Shown: piece by piece, positions 57,786-64,000 of the stretch
Layout: each line of letters begins with the position of its first letter
Numbering within the stretch: position 1 is the first letter of the stretch
The notes under the pieces: generated by a model
The model's input: the letters and a program-made list of their open reading frames with translations, nothing else
Database searches by the model: none
Told to the model about the DNA's origin: nothing
Position numbers and translations under genes: made by a program
Origin: Alviniconcha marisindica
Taxonomy: Eukaryota > Mollusca > Gastropoda > Provannidae
Length of the DNA stretch: 64,000 bases
Direction of reading: 5' to 3'
Assembly (NCBI GenBank): GCA_018857735.1
Contig: JABMCL010001811.1
Location: 397,501-461,500 of the forward strand

Positions 57786-59330
57786 CTGATGTAGAGATTG
57801 TCAAGAAAAGTCAGTTCCTTGATCTCATAGAGCCTTCTGATGATGGCTTCAACATCCGGCATCTTCTTTTGCCAAAGAGGGCGATACTGAACATCCCAGC
57901 TTTCAGCAAAGGCAGTAATCTCTCTAAGAAAAGCTGTAAGGCATTCTCGCAGCATTGCATCAGTTCGGATTCATGTGGAAAGGGCCATCAGACGAATGAA
58001 ATGTTTTAAAATCTTGTCTGGTGTCATACCAGTGAAGCTGAGATTCTGTCTAAACCAGACCTCACAATTATGAGTGTTCTTTCGAACTTTGATAAGCCAC
58101 TCTGTGTTTAACTTTCCACTCTGTAAATAAAAAGTCTGTTGTTTTGTTCATCTACAGGGACTGACTTACCTTATTTTTGAAGTGGAATGGATTTTTTCTC
58201 TCTAGAACTTTGCCTGGGACAAAATTTGCTGTGGGCAGTTTGACCACACAGGGATGAAGACTATGCAAATTACTTGTCCATTTTATCTCATTTTTTGACT
58301 CACATGAAAAGAAATATAAGTCTGTGTGGTATGTAATGATCAGTGTTCGGCCCTCCGGCTGCCCATGGAATGTAAACTTAACACTGCGATTTTCTGGAAA
58401 ACTATAAACATTAGAAATGTCAAACTTTACATTATGGTAGTTCTCATTGAGCTCTACCGTTCATACAACTTTCAGTGACCTTCGCTATATTTCAAGGTCA
58501 CAGCAGCGTTAAACAGTTTCATATCTTAAAAAATAAATATCTTAGTCAATTCTTTTCCAATCAAGTTCAGACTCAATATGGTTCATAACCACATTCATAA
58601 GATCATGAATAATATGTTCCATTTACCCTTGGCTTTATTTCTAGGTCACTGCAGCATCAAACAGTGTTTTGAGTGCGAGTTGTCTGAGCATCTGCTCTTC
58701 TTGTTCAGTTTGCAACTAACAGTTATTAACTTAAGTCTTTTAAAAGTATTATGAACCAACCAATGTTGATCATGCATGGTGCACTCTATTGAGTCCTTGA
58801 CAGTTGTAACCAATTTAGTAATTGTGTTCTTCAACTTGCACACTGAAAAATCTTCAGAATTTTTATAATGCTGTCCCAGAGGCTTCATGCAATCATGGTA
58901 TCATGTGAAATCATTCAACTTTCAAGCTATTTTGCCTTGCAGTCGCGCATTGCTGTAATTGTAGCCAACACATCATTAACTATGCTTAGCCATTCATGAC
59001 AAAGACTAGTTCACTAGCTGAAACCCAAGTTGCTTGTTTAAAAAGATATCTGAAGATGCAATTTGAAAATGGTATTAGAAAAGTCTACTTACTGCCTGTC
59101 ATGACTGGAACTTGTTACTATTGCTGTAAGCTCAGCAGCACTTTGATCCACTGTTGCACGGCGTATTCACAAGCAGGGCCCTGAAGTAACGCTTGTTTTT
59201 TTCTTGTCGTCCCTGAAGTCTATGACTTCCAACAGTGTTGCCATAACATAACATAGCATCCATCAATCCTGAAAATCATATAAATAAACTATTGAATTTG
59301 AAAACTGATTTAATGTTTCTTACTGTTTGC

Positions 59331-59333
59331 ATG

Positions 59334-59395
<62 letters not shown>
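59331..59395. repeat. (TG)n microsatellite
   Basis: TG dinucleotides with one GG slip, in the intron between exons 1 and 2 of the nuclease gene. Confidence 0.95.
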
Positions 59396-59397
<2 letters not shown>

Positions 59398-60388
59398 AAA
59401 TTTGGTTTTAACTTATGTCTGTGGTACATTAGTAATAGTATTTCATTTACCTGCACATAAACGTGACACTGACACTGACAGGCATGTAAAAGGTTCACCA
59501 GTATTTAAATTTAATTTACCTGCACACAAGCATGACACTGATAGGCATACTATTTTAGGAACCACACTAATCAACATGAACAAATTAATCAATCAATCCA
59601 GTCGTATCAAATGGGATTCTGATCACATAGAACTTTAAGTTGAAGGAGGGAACAACAGAGAGATCATTTTAGTTTTTAAAACATAGGCCTAGATCTATAC
59701 ATACCCTCCTTTGCACATGCAAAATGCAGACAGAATGCAGCTTCTGTTGTCAGATCCACAGAAGACAAAATTATCCACAGGAAATATAACCTGGCGCTAC
59801 TGACGGGATCCATGTCACGTGTCCTGGGTTTGACTCGCGCTTTCACAGCAAAATAGCCGGGCTGCTCGAAGGTGACTGTCTCAACATGCTTGACGAAGCC
59901 ATCAGTCATCAGAGAATATCCTTCGGACTTCTGGCAGTCTCTGATTTGCGAAAAGCTCGAATTGTTCGTCAGCAAGTACGAAAACCCGTCCATAACATTA
60001 AAGTATGGCAACATCGACAGGTCTTGCGTGCCTGTTGCAAGTGCGGGATTCGACACAATGGTTTCCCCGTCTTTCAATTTTTCGGCAATAACATCGTTTT
60101 GATCTTCAGTGAGACAGTGGGGATCAACTTACGAGCGATCTCACACAGTTCAGCCAACTCTAATTTCCTCTGACCACCAACAACGACTCCTCTTTCTATC
60201 AAAAAAGACTGCAACTCCTTCACGGTACACGCCATGCTTGTCCGGGGATCGTGCGGAGTAACTCTTCAAACGGGTGGGTTTTCTCCCCCTTTTTTTTTTC
60301 TTCTGTTTTTTCTTTCTTTCTTTCTTCCGGAACACGTCTATTGCCAAGAGGAACAATGAAATGGTGTCTAGCGTTCTTTCGAACATTT

Positions 60389-61227
60389 TAGGGTGGCCTG
60401 GCGGAAATCATCCAAACAGGAACGTTTGATTCCCATGCACGCTTCGAGACACGATTCTGTCACACTGGCTCAACCAACACATGCTCGTTGTGGTTTGTAG
60501 ACACCTTCGACAAATCGCAGACTAGTATACAACACAACTACCCGTGTGATTTCATGAATATGAAAGAAAACATTCTTTTTCTGAGGAATGAGTGAACAAC
60601 AACTGGTGAGGTTGACAAAACTAATAGAACAGAACTAGGGAAATGTATTCACCTATACGACGTAACACAAGGAAACAATAAAACACAAGCGCTTTCGACA
60701 GAAAATTGTCTTCGTCAAATGCAAAAAAAGAAGAAGATAATAATAAAAGAAGAAGAAAGCAAAGAAGAAGATAAGAAGAAGCTGATGTAAAAAGATTTTT
60801 TGTTAAGAATGGATACGCAGATTTAAAACGACGTCATCAAAATGCCAAAATTAGGAAGATTTTTAAGTGGGCAGATCGTGGCAAACACTGAACTTCAAAA
60901 CAAACAAGATTTGCCAACAGTATTTGGTCCTTGCTTTTCGTACAACCCACACTATGGTGGGTTTTTTGGTGTTTTTTGTTTGTTTTGTTGTTGTTGTTTT
61001 TGCCAATCGAATAGCAAGGCTCCCAAAGTAGGACAGGTTTTCCCACACGCTACTTGTAACAATCACTCGTTTGTTGTTTTGTTTGTGGATTGATCCATTA
61101 TGAAGCTGATGTTACAGTTGGGAAAAGTTCAATTGTAGGAGTTGATGCGTAGTATTGAGTGCAGTTCACAAGGTAGCCGAAGTTCCCCAAACCGAGCGTG
61201 TGGACGAATTTCCCCCATGCCACCCTA
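60389..61227. mobile_element. ~840-bp TIR element abutting the large transposon
   Basis: TAGGGTGGCCTGGCGGAAAT at 60389 and the reverse complement from 61227, TAGGGTGGCATGGGGGAAAT, form inverted repeats of about 27 bp that continue with CATCCA and TCGTCCA. The outermost TA may be the target duplication. The interior has no coding frame; it contains an AAG-rich stretch (60725-60790) and GTTTT-rich sequence. It starts 5 bp after the proposed right end of the large transposon. Confidence 0.65.
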
Positions 61228-62401
61228 TATGTTTGGTTCAATAAAATGATGGCAAAATCATTTTGACGTCATTACGATATCAATAATTTGACGCAAGATT
61301 ATAGGAAGGAGAAGGAAGAGTCGAAGGAAACAATGGCTCTAGAAGTAGTTACTGATGGCAAGAATGACAAAACTGAAAAGAATGACTAGGAATATGTACA
61401 CAACAAGAGAACACTATATCTTCATAGTTCTTTTCCTTTTTTCAAGATTATGCAAACAAAGCAGAGATAATTTGGAGTTACTACCATTTATCTTTGGAGG
61501 ACCAAAAAAATTAGAAAAAAAGAAAGAAAGTTTAGCTCGACTGGCAAGAGACCGACAACGTAGATACAGGTCGTGGCTGGTAAACCTGGGTGACCAGGTG
61601 GAGAGGTGGAGAGAGCGGTGCACAAGGTTAGACGTCTGCGATAGGAAACTGCCAAAGCTGTTACTGGACAAGTAAAAGAAAAGGTTCCTGACACTTCTTT
61701 CCTGATTGATAGGAGTAGTCTACCGGAACCATACGTTTAAATATTCTACTAAGTACTACCTGTTTGCGTAAGTGTGTGTTTCTGGACTGCCACCGGCCGG
61801 TAGGTTTTTCTTTTCTTATCATTATTATTATTATGGTGACTAAAATATTTCCTGTAGCAGCATCGGACCAATACGCTGAGAAGGAATTGTCACCCAACAC
61901 TTTGCACCTCGGTCCATCGCCGAGCATTATTAGTAAACGGCAGCTACAGGTCTCATCCACTATAGTGAAGTAGACATAGCACGATTAAGAGATTTATTCA
62001 TAGAAGGACATAAAATTATTCACACAACCATCAGTTAAGTCGCCCGACAAATTATTACGCCTGAGCACATTACGTGCCTGAGACAACGCCATTGTCATGT
62101 TTGTAGGCCGAGCCTACAAAAATGTGTGTAAAACAACAAAATGTAATGACATAATACGCATTCCGTAGATAGCTGCACCCGGAGGTGATCCCCAATCTAT
62201 TTTTAGACCACTACAGTTATTCTTAAATTGCCGCATTTCAACAGGACCAAAGCAGACTTGTGCAGAGATGTAGAGTTGGGCGCAATGAATGACGTATACA
62301 ATGCTTTACGTCAGAAAGCAAAAGCAAAATAACAACAAAATAACAACAAAGTACACACACACACAACGACAAAAAAAACAAACTCTGCGGACCGGACCAG
62401 T
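61228..62401. other. Noncoding stretch
   Basis: A 106-codon plus-strand frame at 61355-61675 (KKESLARLARDRQRRYRSWL) has a basic, helix-like part, but no family is recognised and no introns or neighbours support it. Confidence 0.35.
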
Positions 62402-62414
62402 GGGGGGGGGGGGG
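62402..62414. repeat. Poly-G run
   Basis: 13 consecutive G; a short C-rich run lies at 62445-62459. Confidence 0.9.
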
Positions 62415-62771
62415 TCCAGGAGTTCCAGACCACCACACCTCGATCACCCCACCCCCCCCTTTCATTTTTTCTCTCTCCCTTTTTAAAGTAATAAACGAGG
62501 TTTGCAAGCATAAACGGTGGTTACTGTCTCTCTCTGTGCGACTCTGTGTGTGTGCGTGTATGTGTGATTTGAATTGCAAGTGATACTGTTGTATAGTTTT
62601 AAATAACGTTTACCACTATTTATTAAAGAAAACAAGGCTATGGTGTTTTACATATATTAAACATGGGTGCGTTAACAATATTAAACAAAAAGCAAGACTA
62701 AAAACTTATAAGCGGCACTACTACCAATGTATCGCACAAATGCTAGAATTCTACCCCTGCCTCTTCAGGAT

Positions 62772-62775
62772 CCCC

Positions 62776-62830
<55 letters not shown>
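62772..62830. repeat. Poly-C followed by (CA)n
   Basis: About 21 C directly joined to CA dinucleotides. Confidence 0.95.
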
Positions 62831-62832
<2 letters not shown>

Positions 62833-63116
62833 CCCTCTCCCATCTACCAGGTACGGCTCTGCTCTGATTCGACTGGTTATTTTGTAGCGTAATAACTACT
62901 GATGCAGCCGATAGCATCAGGTTGGGTGACTATTTGATGGCAGCAATTAATGGACTGCATCAGTTGCAGTTTCCAACATGTGGACGAAGTACTGCGAACA
63001 GAGTAGTCGGGCGAAATTGAACCATCTGAAGTTTTATATCTGATAAATGTTTTAGTAAGAATAAGAACGGTGAGTATTACACTCAGTAATACAGACAGTA
63101 AAAGAGCGGAAAGGGA

Positions 63117-63129
63117 GTGTGTGTGTGTT

Positions 63130-63189
<60 letters not shown>
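63117..63189. repeat. (TG)n microsatellite
   Basis: TG dinucleotides with one GG slip, followed by (GC)n at 63199-63210 and a short GA run. Confidence 0.95.
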
Positions 63190-63192
<3 letters not shown>

Positions 63193-63239
63193 TTATTTGC
63201 GCGCGCGCGCACGTGTGCATGATATCAGAGAGAGAGAGA

Positions 63240-64000
63240 GCTCTGTAAAGCTAACTGCTCAATGAACAGAAACAAGGTAGAATCAGGGGCACGTGGTTCG
63301 CAAGCCAAGGGGCCCTCAAGCATGCTTACAGACGAGCCTCCTAGCGGCAGACTTTGTGCTGTGACAGCCCTCACATGACGTAGTAGAACCTCCACACACC
63401 TCCTGCCTGTTTACCATTGCACATGGTCAAACGGCAGGAAAAGACAAGCCAGAGGTTCTGGGGCACAGGGATCCCTCAAACGTGGAGGGTTTGAAGTTCA
63501 AAGAGGCAATCGCGGTAAACACGGACCGCGCCACTTCAAAAGGACTGAGGATCTCAAAAAATGTACAATAATCACAGGTGATCTTCGCTAAAACAAATTT
63601 ACCCTGGCGATCAAACATAGCTTGTTACACAGACAAACACCGTGGGGTTGTGTCGCGAGGCTGGCCGGACGGCTGTCGGTTAGGGTGTGGAGAGAGAAGA
63701 GCTTGTTTGCAACTCGCCTGCTTCGTCTACATCCCATTATAGGCTCGACAGTTCACCAAACCTCTTTTCACACCATCACGGACTAAGTGGATTTGGGTCT
63801 GATTCCTAACACGAACGACTTGAAGGGGTCAAGCCGCAAGGGCTCAGAACGCCGTGGTAGACGAGCTGTAAATGTTTAAAGGTAACTGTTCCGTGAGCGT
63901 GTATCCTTTTCCTACCCTAATTGTTCTAAAGCAGCAATCACGAGCAGGCCGACAAAGCTTGATAAGGGCAGCAAAATACCGTAAGCGGCAAAAGTAAAAT
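63240..64000. other. Noncoding stretch to window end
   Basis: A 63-codon minus-strand frame (63618-63427) has no recognisable motif. Nothing else is supported. Confidence 0.35.

Larger units (their letters stand above)
52276..58111 (+). pseudogene. ISL2EU-type transposase: THAP + HTH + DDE_Tnp_4, three exons, inactivated
   Basis: Exon 1 (52276-52476, donor GTGAGT) encodes the THAP domain: C6, GVKFIPFAK, LRWIKACGRPHSQ, C65. The second zinc cysteine (C-x4-C) is Ser11. Exon 2 (54163-54327) starts HFVDGEPT, supplying the zinc His, and is basic (RKRKLPVRR). Exon 3 (from 56832) has an acidic tract, CTHCGHET, an HTH region (GISPSHVSRDFTLW) and the DDE nuclease: first Asp in CVIDCAEF, TWSFYKHSNTAKLL, then a TG/poly-G run (57735-57784), SDVEIVKKSQFLDLIEPSDD, a deletion of the VMADR-like block with the second Asp, GFNI, a +1 shift near 57930, and the Glu in ASVRIHVERAIRRM. 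The stop is at 58109-58111 after another slip. All introns are phase 0 and join in frame. It would cut and join element ends; this copy cannot. Confidence 0.85.
55063..60234 (-). pseudogene. SAP-SWIM-YqaJ nuclease gene of the transposon, multi-exon, inactivated
   Basis: Exon 1 (60234-59705, donor GTATGT) starts MACTVKELQSFLIERGVVVG, a SAP-type DNA-binding fold, then after a frameshift at about 60126 has DQNDVIAEKLKDGETIVSNP, DLSMLPYFNVMD, YFAVKARVKPRTRDMDP and AAFCLHFACAKEG, the start of the SWIM cysteine pattern. Exon 2 (59268-59093, donor GTAAGT) gives ATLLEVIDFRDDKKKTSVTS and GPCL, with TGA where Trp is expected, then IRRATVDQSAAELTAI. The last exon (about 56644-55063) is a YqaJ exonuclease: WHSMRVGLITASNVKKV, FGRTHEKTVLRLF, catalytic LGASPDGIVNC and FFVEVKCLFS, then YYYQVQCRMALTG, where a MITE (55338-55838) is inserted, followed by YIKKGIESLEINFDADFWNN and LEVFWKKHV. 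The PD-(D/E)XK residues are intact. Transposase exon 3 lies within its intron. One or more middle exons may be unrecognised. Confidence 0.82.
52133..60384. mobile_element. Large decayed DNA transposon of ISL2EU type (transposase + YqaJ nuclease)
   Basis: Contains a THAP/HTH/DDE_Tnp_4 transposase on the plus strand and a SAP-SWIM-YqaJ nuclease gene on the minus strand. As I recall, this pair of proteins characterises ISL2EU transposons. Proposed ends: ATGTTCGGAAAAAAGC at 52131 and, read inward from the right, ATGTTCGAAAGAACGC at 60386, agreeing in 12 of 16 positions, with AT on both sides as the possible target duplication. The AT assignment is weak evidence alone. The left end is confirmed by a second copy starting at 54731. 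Nested insertions (LINE tails, a MITE, microsatellites) enlarge the element to about 8.25 kb. Confidence 0.7.

Noticed and set aside
58646..58888. 80-codon minus-strand frame as a further exon of the SAP-SWIM-YqaJ gene
   Set aside because: Position is suitable, but I see no family motif, and part overlaps a dispersed repeat (58620-58705).
61355..61675. 106-codon basic open frame as a host gene
   Set aside because: No recognisable family, no splice signals or neighbours, AT-rich surroundings.
63427..63618. Minus-strand 63-codon frame as an exon
   Set aside because: No flanking splice signals that stand out and no recognisable motif.

Overview
The window looks like gene-poor, repeat-dominated nuclear DNA from a marine invertebrate, most likely a gastropod mollusc. 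This is inferred from the repeat style (very long CA/TG, CT/GA and poly-G/poly-C tracts, two tRNA-derived SINE types, CR1/L2-like LINE tails with AAT-type 3' ends) and from transposon protein families common in mollusc and cnidarian genomes. No bacterial features, rRNA, tRNA gene, CRISPR array or convincing host gene was found. Every coding region I can support belongs to a mobile element and almost all are broken.

Layout. 1-1804: right-hand part of a THAP-bearing terminal-inverted-repeat element (copy A). 1.8-11 kb: noncoding, with a foldback element around a CA block, a 30-bp minisatellite, a 24-bp minisatellite, a tRNA-type SINE and dispersed repeats. 11.3-18 kb: pieces of three non-LTR retrotransposons. 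18-30 kb: mostly simple repeats, two copies of a second SINE, a 42-bp minisatellite, a TTCGCGAA-rich foldback MITE and a LINE tail. 30321-32203: complete copy B of the first element. 34-37 kb: a CR1/L2-like LINE and a fragment of an unnamed invertebrate gene family. 39-43.5 kb: SINE, LINE tails and a short Kolobok-like element (TTAA target duplication, THAP domain). 44-46.5 kb: a long antisense reading frame of the same unnamed family, with PIN/XPG-like and Cys-rich motifs. 47.4-48.6 kb: a LINE fragment cut by inverted copy C of the first element. 51.3-52.1 kb: degenerate ~190-bp tandem repeat.

52.1-60.4 kb is the most informative part: a large decayed DNA transposon I assign to the ISL2EU type. 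It carries a plus-strand three-exon transposase (THAP, HTH, DDE_Tnp_4) and a minus-strand multi-exon SAP-SWIM-YqaJ nuclease gene. The two genes interlock: the YqaJ exon lies in the transposase's second intron, and the transposase's main exon lies in an intron of the nuclease gene. The transposase has lost a zinc ligand and a catalytic-Asp motif and is split by a TG/poly-G tract. The nuclease gene has frameshifts, a stop and a TA-flanked ~500-bp MITE in the nuclease exon. A second copy of the element's 5' end and a LINE tail are nested inside.

Copies A, B and C share a THAP leader and terminal repeats resembling those of the large element, so they are probably internally deleted relatives mobilised in trans by such an element when it was active. 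Homology statements rest on recognising motifs by eye; no search was run.
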